NCBI RefSeq assembly: GCF_021191695.1
Contig: NZ_JAIWPT010000006.1
Span: 124,001-188,000 of the forward strand
Direction of reading: 5' to 3'
Source of the DNA: Proluteimonas luteida
GTDB taxonomy: Bacteria > Pseudomonadota > Gammaproteobacteria > Xanthomonadales > Xanthomonadaceae
DNA length: 64,000 nt
This document shows, piece by piece, positions 7,166-15,154 of this stretch. A program made the translations under genes and the position numbers. The notes beneath the pieces were generated by a model. That model was not told where the DNA came from and did not search any database. It saw nothing but the letters and a program-made list of their open reading frames with translations. Within the stretch, counting starts at the first letter, position 1. The number at the start of each line of letters is the position of its first letter.

Positions 7166-9505
7166 TCAGAAGCGGAAGTCGAACTCGATACCGTAGGTGC
7201 GCGGCTGGATCGGCACGGCGGCGAGGTGCGCGACCGCGCCGCTGATCGCGCCGCTCGCCGGGTTCATCGACGACCAGCCCGTCTCGCCGGTGGCGTTGTT
7301 GACGTAGGCGCGCAGTTCCCAGCGTTCCCGGCCGATGCCCGCGTACAGGTCGAGCGCGCGGTAGCTGTCGAGCAGCAGCGGTGCGGTCAGCTCTTCCTGC
7401 AGCACGGTGGAGGGATCCCCCGGCGCGGTCACCCGCTGCCGCTCGGTGGTGTCGTTGTAGCGCTCCCCGGTCCAGCGCAGCACCGCGCCGACCTGGCCGG
7501 CCAGGCCGCCGCTGGTCATGAACCCGTATTCGGCGGTTGCCGCCCACGACAGCTTCGGCACGTAGGGCATGCGATCGCCGGCCAGGCCGGTGTTGAGGAC
7601 GACATCGAAGTCGCCCTGCGGAATGATCGACGGCGCGAAGTCGCTCTTCACGCGGGCCTTCGTGTATGCCGCATTGACGCCGAGCACCAGCGCGTCGGTG
7701 GCGCGGAACCGCGACGCCAGCTCCAGGCCCTCGCTGGTCGCCTCGCCGCCGTTGACCAGGCCGCCGATGCCGTTGAACGACGCCGCCACCTGGATGTCGT
7801 CCCAGTCGATGCGGAACGCGGAGACGTCCAGCTGCACGCGGCGATCGGCGAACTGCGACTTCAGTCCGAGCTCGTAGCTGGTCAGCATCGAGGAGTCCAC
7901 GCTCGGCGGCATGCCGGGCAGGGCGACGTTCGGGCCGCCGGGCTGGTAGCCGGTCGCGACGCGCGCGTACAGCATCGTGTCCTCGGCAAGCTTGAACTGC
8001 GGGCTCAGGCTCCAGGTGAACACGTCCTCGCGCGACTTGCCGGGATCCTCGCCGACCGGCGCCAGGATGCCCGCGCTGACGTTCTGGCTGAACCACTGGT
8101 CGTTGCGCGCCTGGCGCACGCCGGCATCGATCTTGAAGCGCTCGCCGACGCGCCACGAGGCATTGGCGAACACTGCCACTTCCTCGTAGGTGCTCGGCAG
8201 GTCGATCAGCGCCAGGGTGCCGAACATCGCGTCGTACGGCGCCGGCAGCGGCGAGCCGTCGCGCTGGCCCAGCCATGCGAACTGGCTCTGCAGCGCGTCC
8301 TCCTTGGTGTAGAACACGCCTGCCATCCACTCGAAGCGGCCGCCGGTCCTTGAGCTGAAGCGGAATTCCTGGGTGACCTTGTCGAGGTCGAAGCTGTAGC
8401 GCACGTTCGCGCTGCCGGGTTCCGGAAAGCCCAGCAGCAGGTCGGCGACTTCGCCGAACTGCACGGTGGCGTCGATCTGGTCCAGGGTCGTGGTTTCCGA
8501 CCAGCCGGTCGCGGACACGAAATCGGCCCAGCCCAGGTCCCAGGTCACGCTGAGCGAGGTCAGGGTCAGCTCCTTGGAGAACGGTTGCCGCTGCCAGGTC
8601 CTGCCTTCGAGGTCGCCGGCCAGCGGTGCATAGGTGCCGGGTTCGAGCGCGACGACGGCGCGGTCGTCGGCGCTGATGCGCTGGTGCAGCACCGACAGGT
8701 CGAGGTCGACCGTATCGCCCTCCCACGACAGCGCCGCGCGCCCGCCCACCTGCTCGCCGCCGTTGATGTCCTTGCGGCCGTCGACGGCATTGTCGGTGTA
8801 GCCCGGCAGGCCGTTGCGCGCGAAGCTCATGCGCAGGCCGAGGCGGTCCTCCTGCAGCGGCACGCTGACGCCGATGCGCCCGTTCCAGTCCTGGCCGCCG
8901 TCGGACACCGAGCGCAGGCCGAAGCCGACGCGGAACTCGTCGTGGAAGAGGTCCGGCGCACGGGTCACGTACTTGAGCAGGCCGCCGATCGCACCGGCGC
9001 CGTACAGCGTGCCCTGCGGCCCGCGCAGCACCTCGACCCGGCTGATGTCGTAGGGCAGCAGGTCGAGCATCAGCGTGCTGGCGCCCTGGTAGATGCCGCT
9101 GGAACCGACCGGCACCTCGTCGATGTAGGTGGCCACGGTCGCGCCGGGGGACAGCGCCGAGATGCCGCGCAGCGAGACCGCGGTCAGGCCGGGGCTGCCG
9201 CTGTTCTGCACCTGCATGCCGGGAATGAGCGCGGCGTAGTCGGACAGCGAGCTCGCGCCCATGTTCTCCAGCTGGCGCTCGCCGATCACGCTGATCGAGG
9301 CGCCGACTTCGCGGATGTTCTCGACGCGCTTGTTGGCGGTGACCACCACGGAGTCGAGCGTCACCGCGGCGTCCGCGGGCGGTTGCGTGTCGACGCCGGT
9401 GGCGTCCTGGGCCAGCACGGGTGCCGCGGCGCATGCCAGCGTGCTTGCGATCGCGAGGGACAGTGGCGAGCGGTACCACGGACGTGCGGACTGGAACGCG
9501 TTCAT
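7166..9505 (-). CDS. TonB-dependent outer membrane receptor
   Basis: A 779-residue receptor. A signal peptide ends near PVLAQ. A short TonB-box-like stretch (DSVVVTANK) precedes the plug domain (ISVIGERQLENMG through RGPQGTLYGAGAIGG), and a long beta-barrel ends in FDFRF with a C-terminal aromatic residue. The ATG at 9505 has a GGGGGAAG ribosome-binding site. Its place between the POT transporter and dgcN, with its own promoter bearing the shared operator, suggests import of a D-Glu-containing peptide or muropeptide fragment across the outer membrane. The ligand is not readable from sequence. Confidence 0.92.
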   Translation of the reverse strand: MNAFQSARPWYRSPLSLAIASTLACAAAPVLAQDATGVDTQPPADAAVTLDSVVVTANKRVENIREVGASISVIGERQLENMGASSLSDYAALIPGMQVQNSGSPGLTAVSLRGISALSPGATVATYIDEVPVGSSGIYQGASTLMLDLLPYDISRVEVLRGPQGTLYGAGAIGGLLKYVTRAPDLFHDEFRVGFGLRSVSDGGQDWNGRIGVSVPLQEDRLGLRMSFARNGLPGYTDNAVDGRKDINGGEQVGGRAALSWEGDTVDLDLSVLHQRISADDRAVVALEPGTYAPLAGDLEGRTWQRQPFSKELTLTSLSVTWDLGWADFVSATGWSETTTLDQIDATVQFGEVADLLLGFPEPGSANVRYSFDLDKVTQEFRFSSRTGGRFEWMAGVFYTKEDALQSQFAWLGQRDGSPLPAPYDAMFGTLALIDLPSTYEEVAVFANASWRVGERFKIDAGVRQARNDQWFSQNVSAGILAPVGEDPGKSREDVFTWSLSPQFKLAEDTMLYARVATGYQPGGPNVALPGMPPSVDSSMLTSYELGLKSQFADRRVQLDVSAFRIDWDDIQVAASFNGIGGLVNGGEATSEGLELASRFRATDALVLGVNAAYTKARVKSDFAPSIIPQGDFDVVLNTGLAGDRMPYVPKLSWAATAEYGFMTSGGLAGQVGAVLRWTGERYNDTTERQRVTAPGDPSTVLQEELTAPLLLDSYRALDLYAGIGRERWELRAYVNNATGETGWSSMNPASGAISGAVAHLAAVPIQPRTYGIEFDFRF

Positions 9506-9536
9506 TTCTGGCTTCCCCCGGCGGATATCCTGATCA

Positions 9537-9567
9537 GGGATCATGATCCCAATCAGAGAATTGTCAA
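9537..9567 (-). promoter_or_regulatory. Promoter and palindromic operator of the TonB receptor-dgcN unit
   Basis: Reading on the minus strand there is a perfect -35 TTGACA (9567-9562), a 16-bp spacer and a -10-like CATGAT (9545-9540). Over the -10 region lies a perfect 14-bp palindrome, GGGATCATGATCCC (9537-9550). The TTGACAATTCTC part recurs at 14142-14131, and the ATGATCCC half recurs at both 14118-14125 and 14228-14235. Such an overlap fits repression, probably by the XRE-cupin regulator at 14281-14988. Confidence 0.75.
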
Positions 9568-9718
9568 TACGTTCAGAAAATACGCCCGGACAGGCCGGCC
9601 GACGCCTGCGGCGACCCCGCCGGCATCGTGCCGCCGACGGCGACGGCGACGGCGACGGCACGTGCGGCGCAGGCGCCAACCGCCACGCGGCCGGCTGTGC
9701 CCTTGTCCGGAAGGCGCC
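9568..9718. other. Intergenic spacer with hexamer repeat
   Basis: No gene is visible. At about 9635-9660 the sequence contains four direct copies of the hexamer CGACGG. This is a simple repeat of a kind expected in GC-rich DNA, lying between the end of the POT transporter gene and the TonB receptor promoter. Confidence 0.5.
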
Positions 9719-10990
9719 TCACGGCAGCGTCCGGATCGGCCGGTCCAGCCGCCACAGCAGCGCCGCCGCGATCGTCGCGAGTCCCGCCAGCAGCAGGAAG
9801 AAGGCGGGATGGCTCGCCTTCGACCACAGCGCGCCGACGGCGCCGGCCAGCAGGCTGCCGCTGAAGATGGCGAGGAACCAGGACGCGACCGTGGTCGCGC
9901 CCAGCCGCGGCGGCGCCAGTTTCGCGAACAGGCCGAGGCCGGTCGGCAGGATGTACAGCTCGCCGAAGGTCAGGATCACGAAGAACGCCACCAGCCAGGC
10001 CCAGCCGACCCGCGTCTCGCCGGCCAGCGCGGTCACCGCGGCCAGCAGCACGTAGGCCGCCGCGACCACCAGCGCGCCGATCGCCATGCGCATCGCCGGC
10101 GACGACTCGCGGCCGGCCGCGGCACGGCGCCGCCAGGCCATCAGCAGCAGCGGCGTCATCGAGATCACCAGCAGCGGGTTCAGCGACTGGAACCAGGTCA
10201 TCGGGATCGTGAAGCCCAGCCACGAACGGTCGACGCCGGTATCGATCCACAGTGGCAGCGTGTTGCCGATCTGCTCGTAGGCGCCGCGGAAGATGGTCGC
10301 CGCGATGCCGACGCCGAGCAGCAGCCACCAGACCCTGCGGTGACCACGGCGTGCGTCCTGCGGGGCGGCGACCGGCTGCACGAAGCGCGGCGGCTCCGGC
10401 GGCAGGTAGCGCCGGCCCGCCAGGTAGATCGACAGTCCCAGGAACATGCCGACGCCCGCGGCGCCGAAGCCGTAGTGCCAGCCGTAGAGCTCGCCGAGCG
10501 TGCCGCACACCAGCGGCGCGAGCAGGCCGCCGACGTTCAGGCCGACGTAGTAGACGTTGTAGGCGCGTCCGCGGCGCGGATCGTCGGTGGCGTAGAGGTC
10601 GTTGATCTGGCTCGGCAGGCTTGGCAGGAACAAGCCGTTGCCGAGCGCGATCGTCGCCAGCGCCAGGTAGAACGTCGGCTCGAACGCCATCACGAAGTGG
10701 CCGATGGCCATGATGCTGCCGCCCAGTACCACCGCGTTGCGCTTGCCCAGCCAGCGGTCGGCGATCGCGCCGCCCAGGATCGGCGTGAAGTACGCCATCG
10801 CGGTGTAGGTGCCGTAGATGAAGGACGCCTTGTCCTGCGCGAACAGCAGCTGCTTGGTCATGTAGTAGACCAGCAGCGTGCGCATGCCGTAGTAGGAGAA
10901 CAGCTCCCACATCTGGGTCAGGAACAGGATCGTCAGGCCGCGCGGCTGGCCGAACCAGGTTGCATGGCTCCCGTCGGCCGCGGTGCTCAC
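9719..10990 (-). CDS. POT/PTR2-type MFS peptide transporter with degenerate ExxER motif
   Basis: A 423-residue membrane protein with about 12 hydrophobic helices. The first helix reads QMWELFSYYGMRTLL, the signature of proton-dependent oligopeptide transporters, but the usual E-x-x-E-R becomes Q-x-x-E-L. Further POT-like segments are GGAIADRWLGKRNAV and FGELYILPTGLGL. Translation starts at a GTG that overlaps the dgcA stop by four bases (GTGA), implying coupling. It is shorter than typical POT proteins (about 480-500). Likely role: inner-membrane uptake of short peptides released by the serine hydrolases. The altered motif makes the coupling ion uncertain. Confidence 0.85.
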   Translation of the reverse strand: MSTAADGSHATWFGQPRGLTILFLTQMWELFSYYGMRTLLVYYMTKQLLFAQDKASFIYGTYTAMAYFTPILGGAIADRWLGKRNAVVLGGSIMAIGHFVMAFEPTFYLALATIALGNGLFLPSLPSQINDLYATDDPRRGRAYNVYYVGLNVGGLLAPLVCGTLGELYGWHYGFGAAGVGMFLGLSIYLAGRRYLPPEPPRFVQPVAAPQDARRGHRRVWWLLLGVGIAATIFRGAYEQIGNTLPLWIDTGVDRSWLGFTIPMTWFQSLNPLLVISMTPLLLMAWRRRAAAGRESSPAMRMAIGALVVAAAYVLLAAVTALAGETRVGWAWLVAFFVILTFGELYILPTGLGLFAKLAPPRLGATTVASWFLAIFSGSLLAGAVGALWSKASHPAFFLLLAGLATIAAALLWRLDRPIRTLP

Positions 10991-11988
10991 GGCATCGCCT
11001 CCGGTCCCCAGACCGTGTCATCGCAGAAGATGTGGCCGTCCGCGTAGCGCACGGCGGGCGTCCGGTCCGCGGCCAGGAAGATCGGGCCGTCCAGGTCGAC
11101 CACGTCGCAGTACTGTCCCAGCACGAATGCCGGCGCCATCGCCAGGCTGGTGCCGCACATGTTGCCGACCATCACCCGCTTGCCGAGCGCGCGCGCGCGC
11201 GCGGCCATCAGCAGGCCCTCGGTCAGGCCGCCGCACTTGTCGAGCTTGATGTTGACGACGTCGAAGTTGCGGTGGCGCGTCTCGAGCTCGGCAAGGTCGA
11301 GGATGCTTTCGTCGGCGGCGAAGGGCAGCGGCCGTTCGATGCCGTCCAGCGTGTCCTCGCGACCGCGCGCGCAGGGCTGTTCCAGCAGCGACACGCGCGC
11401 CTCGAGCAGCGCCGGCAGCAGCGCGGGCAGGGTGGCCGCATCGTAGCCCTGGTTGGCGTCCACGCCGATCCATGGCGCGGGGCAGCGCGCGCGCACCGCG
11501 TGCACGCGCGCGGCATCGAGCGCCGGGTCCCCGGTCAGCTTCAGTTTCAGCGCGCGTGCCTGCGCGTAGGCGGCCGCGTGTCCGGCCATCACATCGGGGT
11601 CGTCGGCGCCGACGGTGAACGTGGTCAGCAGGGGGCGCACGCCCTCCAGGCCCGCGAGCTTCCACACCGGGACACCGGCACGCTGGGCTTCGAGCTCCCA
11701 CAGGGCGCAGTCGAGCGCGTTGCGCGCGCCGCCCGCCGGCAGCAGGGTGCGCAGGGTCGCGCGGTCGAGGCCGGCCTCGATCCGCGGCCGCAGGGCTTCG
11801 AGCGTCGCCAGCATCGCGCCCGGGTGGTCGTCGTTGTAGTAGACCCCCGCCGCCTCGCCGCGCCCGGTGTACGGCCCGTCGCGCAGGGTCACCACCGTCG
11901 CCGGCATCGCCTCGAACACGTGCCCGGCGATGCGGAACGGCGCGGACAGCGGCAACGGCACGTTATGCAGTTCGAGTTCGACCGGCAC
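10987..11988 (-). CDS. dgcA: Enolase-superfamily epimerase, probable N-acetyl-D-glutamate racemase DgcA
   Basis: A 333-residue enolase-superfamily enzyme of the dipeptide-epimerase/muconate-cycloisomerase subgroup. Visible motifs: KLKL (K-x-K base), GVDANQGY (metal Asp), LLEQPC (Glu), FAADES (Asp/Glu) and NIKLDKCGG (second catalytic Lys). The start is a GTG at 11988 (MPVELELHNV) with AGGAG upstream; no in-frame ATG fits. It could be an L-Ala-D/L-Glu epimerase, but the DUF1611 partner (6103-7143) favours the DgcA role: racemising N-acetyl-D-Glu into the arginine/glutamate pool. It lies 68 bp after the large serine hydrolase and overlaps the POT transporter gene. Confidence 0.82.
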   Translation of the reverse strand: MPVELELHNVPLPLSAPFRIAGHVFEAMPATVVTLRDGPYTGRGEAAGVYYNDDHPGAMLATLEALRPRIEAGLDRATLRTLLPAGGARNALDCALWELEAQRAGVPVWKLAGLEGVRPLLTTFTVGADDPDVMAGHAAAYAQARALKLKLTGDPALDAARVHAVRARCPAPWIGVDANQGYDAATLPALLPALLEARVSLLEQPCARGREDTLDGIERPLPFAADESILDLAELETRHRNFDVVNIKLDKCGGLTEGLLMAARARALGKRVMVGNMCGTSLAMAPAFVLGQYCDVVDLDGPIFLAADRTPAVRYADGHIFCDDTVWGPEAMP

Positions 11989-12056
11989 GGCTGCGCGCGC
12001 TCCTGGAAGGAAGACGGGAATGGGGCCGGCAGCCGCGGCTGCCGGCCGGGTATCGA

Positions 12057-14084
12057 TCAGTAGTGCGCGCCGAAGCCGATCACGTGGTTGGCGAAGCCGA
12101 TCCACAGCAGGAACAGGCAGGCCAGCGCCAGCAGCAGCGCCCACAGTTTGGCCAGCAGCCGGCGACGGCCGCGCAGCACCTGCCAGGCGTTCCAGACCGC
12201 GACCGCGGCGCCCACCGGCAGCACCACCGTGGCGAAGAGCCTGATCGCGATGATCAGTCCATCGGTGCCGGGGCTGGTCAGCTCCAGCTTGCTGAGCATG
12301 CCGACCACCAGGGTCAGCGCCCCGCCCACCGCCAGCAGCACCAGCAGCGCCGCGATCCGCACCAGGCGATGCGCGCGCGCGTCCGCGCCGGTCAGCCGGT
12401 ACGGTACCCCGTAGTAGCGCCGCACCAGCGCCGACACCGGCCAGGCCACGACGGTCAGCAGCAGGACGCCCAGGCTCGCGAGCAGCAACGGCATCGCCAG
12501 CGCCTGCCATGCCGACACGCGCTGGAACACCATGATCGGCGCATAGGGTTCCATGCTGAAGCGCGTGATCTTGCCGTCGACGACGTCGGCGGCCAGCCGG
12601 TCGGTGCTGGCGGTGTCCTGCCACAGGTACGGGGCGATCTCGCGCCACTTCTTCGGCGCGCCGCCCGGGCCCGTCGCCATCGCCACGCTGATCGTGCCGT
12701 CCTCGTTGGCTGCCACCTTGACCGGCCCGAGCAGGTTGGCCAGCGACAGGAAGCTGCTGTCCGGGCGCCGGCTGCTGGTGTAGGTGCCGGCGAGCTGCCG
12801 CGCGTGCGCTCTGGCGTCCTCCTCGGACACGCCCGCCGGCGGTTCCGGCGCGCCGGGCAGGTAGCGGTCGGCGAATCCGCGCGAGAGCGCGTAGCGGATG
12901 TGGCCGGTCGCGCCGTCGCGGCCGGAGCTGTTCATCGACACGAACAGGCCGATGCCGTCGTCGAGGAACAGCTGCAGGTCGCTGTGGAACCACTGCGTGT
13001 CGCCGCCGTGCGAGATCGCGCGGTGGCCGTTCACCGAGGTCTCGTAGAAGCCGAGCATCATCCGGTTGAGCGGCCCGACCGAGGCCTGGCCGGTCGAGTG
13101 CATCTGGCGCGCGGTGTCCGCGCCGAGGATGCGCGCGTCGCCGTAGGCGCCGTCCTGCAGGTGGGCGATCATGAAGCGCGCCATGTCGGCGCCGGTCGCG
13201 GCCAGGCTGCCCGCGGGCGCGAGGCTGATGAATTCGTAGTCCTTCGGTTCGCCTTCCGAGGCCCTGGCGTAGCCCTTGGACATGTGCGCCAGCAGCGCCG
13301 GCGGCAGCGGCTGGCGGAAGCTGGAGTGCGCCATGCCGAGCGGCTGGAAGATGTGGCGTTCGATGTAGTCGTCGAACGATTCGCCCGACACGCGTTCGAC
13401 GACGTAGCCCGCCAGCGCGGTCGCGTAGTTCGAATAGGCCGGCGTGGTGCCCGGCACGTGGATGCGCTCGGGCACCCAGTGCTTGAGCGCATCGCCCAGC
13501 GGCACGACCTCGTCCTCGCGCGCGGTGATCAACCCGCGGATCTGCTCCTCCATGCCGGTGGTGTGGGTCAGCGCCTGGCGCAGGGTCAACGGCTTGCCGT
13601 CGCGCGCCGGGATCTCGAAATCGAGGTACTGGTTGACGTCGGCGTCGAGGTCGAGCCGGCCCTGCTCGACCAGTTGCATCACCGCCGTCCAGGTGAACAG
13701 CTTCGATACCGAGCCGGGACGGAACAGCGTGGCATCGGGCTCGACCGGCGTGCCCGCGGCGAGGTCGGCATGGCCGTAGCCCTTCTGCAACAGCACGTCG
13801 CCATCCTTCACCACCACCACCACCGCGCCGGCGATGTCGCCGGCGGCCAGGGCGTAGGGGAAGAAGCCGTCCAGCCAGGCCTCGGCGTCCGCGCGCGTCA
13901 GGGCGGGCGCGCTTCCGGAGGGCGCAAGCGCGTCCGCGGCATCCGCTTCGTCCGTCACTGGCGCATCCGCGCCGGTTGGCTGCAAGGCGGGGGGCGCGGG
14001 CGGGATCACGGCCTCCTGCGCCGCCGCGAGTGCCATGCCGGCGGCGAGCAGCCCGGCGAACAGGATCGTTGGAATCGCGCGCAT
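12057..14084 (-). CDS. Membrane-anchored serine hydrolase, beta-lactamase class C family
   Basis: A 675-residue protein: signal peptide (residues 1-22), a short Pro/Ala-rich linker, a class C beta-lactamase-like domain with SVSK (Ser about 125), YSN and HGGD, then a C-terminal part with about four transmembrane helices (for example LLLASLGVLLLTVVAW and LLALACLFLLWIGFA). The catalytic domain should face the periplasm. Relatives include D-aminopeptidases and penicillin-binding-like esterases. It is first in the transcript with dgcA and the POT transporter, driven by the promoter at 14111-14142. Peptide trimming before uptake is the inferred role. Confidence 0.87.
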   Translation of the reverse strand: MRAIPTILFAGLLAAGMALAAAQEAVIPPAPPALQPTGADAPVTDEADAADALAPSGSAPALTRADAEAWLDGFFPYALAAGDIAGAVVVVVKDGDVLLQKGYGHADLAAGTPVEPDATLFRPGSVSKLFTWTAVMQLVEQGRLDLDADVNQYLDFEIPARDGKPLTLRQALTHTTGMEEQIRGLITAREDEVVPLGDALKHWVPERIHVPGTTPAYSNYATALAGYVVERVSGESFDDYIERHIFQPLGMAHSSFRQPLPPALLAHMSKGYARASEGEPKDYEFISLAPAGSLAATGADMARFMIAHLQDGAYGDARILGADTARQMHSTGQASVGPLNRMMLGFYETSVNGHRAISHGGDTQWFHSDLQLFLDDGIGLFVSMNSSGRDGATGHIRYALSRGFADRYLPGAPEPPAGVSEEDARAHARQLAGTYTSSRRPDSSFLSLANLLGPVKVAANEDGTISVAMATGPGGAPKKWREIAPYLWQDTASTDRLAADVVDGKITRFSMEPYAPIMVFQRVSAWQALAMPLLLASLGVLLLTVVAWPVSALVRRYYGVPYRLTGADARAHRLVRIAALLVLLAVGGALTLVVGMLSKLELTSPGTDGLIIAIRLFATVVLPVGAAVAVWNAWQVLRGRRRLLAKLWALLLALACLFLLWIGFANHVIGFGAHY

Positions 14085-14110
14085 CGAAGGCCCCCTGGTT
14101 GTCCTGATTT

Positions 14111-14142
14111 GGCGATAATGATCCCAATCGGAGAATTGTCAA
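14111..14142 (-). promoter_or_regulatory. Promoter and operator of the serine hydrolase-dgcA-transporter unit
   Basis: On the minus strand: -35 TTGACA (14142-14137), 16-bp spacer, -10-like CATTAT (14120-14115). The sequence on the plus strand, GGCGATAATGATCCC (14111-14125), matches the regulator's upstream box GGCGATGATGATCCC (14221-14235) at all but one base. The whole block is nearly identical to the TonB receptor promoter at 9537-9567, marking a shared regulon. Confidence 0.75.
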
Positions 14143-14220
14143 CCATGCCGAAGGCCCTGGCGGGTCGCCTGGCGCGCCGCCGCGCAGGCCAATGCGCCCT
14201 TTCCACCGATCGCCTGCTGG

Positions 14221-14262
14221 GGCGATGATGATCCCGCACAGAAAGATGATCCCGCACAGAAA
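14221..14262 (+). promoter_or_regulatory. Tandem 18-bp repeat and operator upstream of the XRE-cupin regulator
   Basis: Two perfect adjacent copies of GATGATCCCGCACAGAAA (14227-14244 and 14245-14262) lie 18 bases before the regulator start. The left copy is part of GGCGATGATGATCCC, matching the operator at 14111-14125. Placement so close to the ATG suggests autoregulation. Confidence 0.7.
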
Positions 14263-14280
14263 ACAGGAACGGACCCAAGG

Positions 14281-14988
14281 ATGACAGTGCAACACCCCAC
14301 CATCGGCGGCCTGCTGCGCTCGCTGCGTGCGCGCAAGGGCTGGACGCTCAAGCAGATGAGCGAACACTCCGGCATCCCGCTGTCGACCCTGTCGAAGGTC
14401 GAGCACGACCGGCTGACGCTCACCTACGACAAGCTGCTGCAGCTCAGCCAGCGCCTGCAACTGCGCATGTCCGAGCTGTTCGCCGAACAGGACGAGGCGC
14501 CCGAACCACCGGTCACCGCGCGCCGCAGCATCGGCCGGATCGAGGACGCGATCCGGGTCACCACGCCCAACTACGACTACTACTACCTGTGCCCGGAACT
14601 GCGCCGCAAGCGCATGATCCCGGTGCTCACCCGCGTGCGCGCCAAGAGCATCGAGGCGTTCGGCGAGCTGGTGCGCCACTCCGGCGAGGAGTACATCCAC
14701 GTCCTCGAGGGCCGCATGGAGGTGCACACCGAGTTCTACGACCCGATGGTGCTGGAGACCGGCGAGTCGGTGTACATCGACTCGAACATGGGGCATGCGT
14801 ACATCGCCGCCGAGGGCTGCGACGAGGTGCTGCTGCTCGGGGTCTGCTCGAGCGCAGACGAGCAGTTGATGGAATCGCTGCTCACGCTGCACGGCGACGA
14901 GCACGCAGTGCAGGGCAAGACCACACGACTCAAGGCGCCGGTTGCGAAGCCCGCCAGGCGCGCGGCGAAGAAGCCGGCGAAGAAATAG
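14281..14988 (+). CDS. XRE-family regulator with C-terminal cupin domain
   Basis: A 235-residue regulator. Residues 8-68 form an XRE helix-turn-helix (LRARKGWTLKQMSEHSGIPLSTLSKVE), and residues about 110-195 a cupin (HSGEEYIHVLEGRMEVHTEFYD, VYIDSNMGHAYIAA). The tail is Lys/Ala-rich (KPARRAAKKPAKK) and may bind DNA non-specifically. It is divergent from the serine hydrolase-dgcA unit. XRE-cupin proteins often sense small acids or amines in their cupin and control the adjacent catabolic operon. Shared boxes at 9537, 14111 and 14221 are its probable targets. The inducer is unknown; D-Glu or an N-acetyl derivative would fit. Confidence 0.9.
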   Translation: MTVQHPTIGGLLRSLRARKGWTLKQMSEHSGIPLSTLSKVEHDRLTLTYDKLLQLSQRLQLRMSELFAEQDEAPEPPVTARRSIGRIEDAIRVTTPNYDYYYLCPELRRKRMIPVLTRVRAKSIEAFGELVRHSGEEYIHVLEGRMEVHTEFYDPMVLETGESVYIDSNMGHAYIAAEGCDEVLLLGVCSSADEQLMESLLTLHGDEHAVQGKTTRLKAPVAKPARRAAKKPAKK

Positions 14989-15154
14989 CGGTCGCGGCGC
15001 ACCCGGGGCCGAACCGGGAACCGGGGATTCCGGCTTGCTTCGGGATCGACGCGTTGCCGATCTCGACGTGCCGTCCCGGCGCTTCGGCGTGCCGGTGCGT
15101 CCTGCCGGCCTGGCGGGCGGTATCGTGTGCGCCTGACCAGAACCGGGAATCCCG

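Noticed and set aside
9635..9660. CGACGG hexamer repeat as a phase-variable tract
   Set aside because: Only four copies in non-coding GC-rich sequence and not inside a promoter spacer, so phase variation is not supported.
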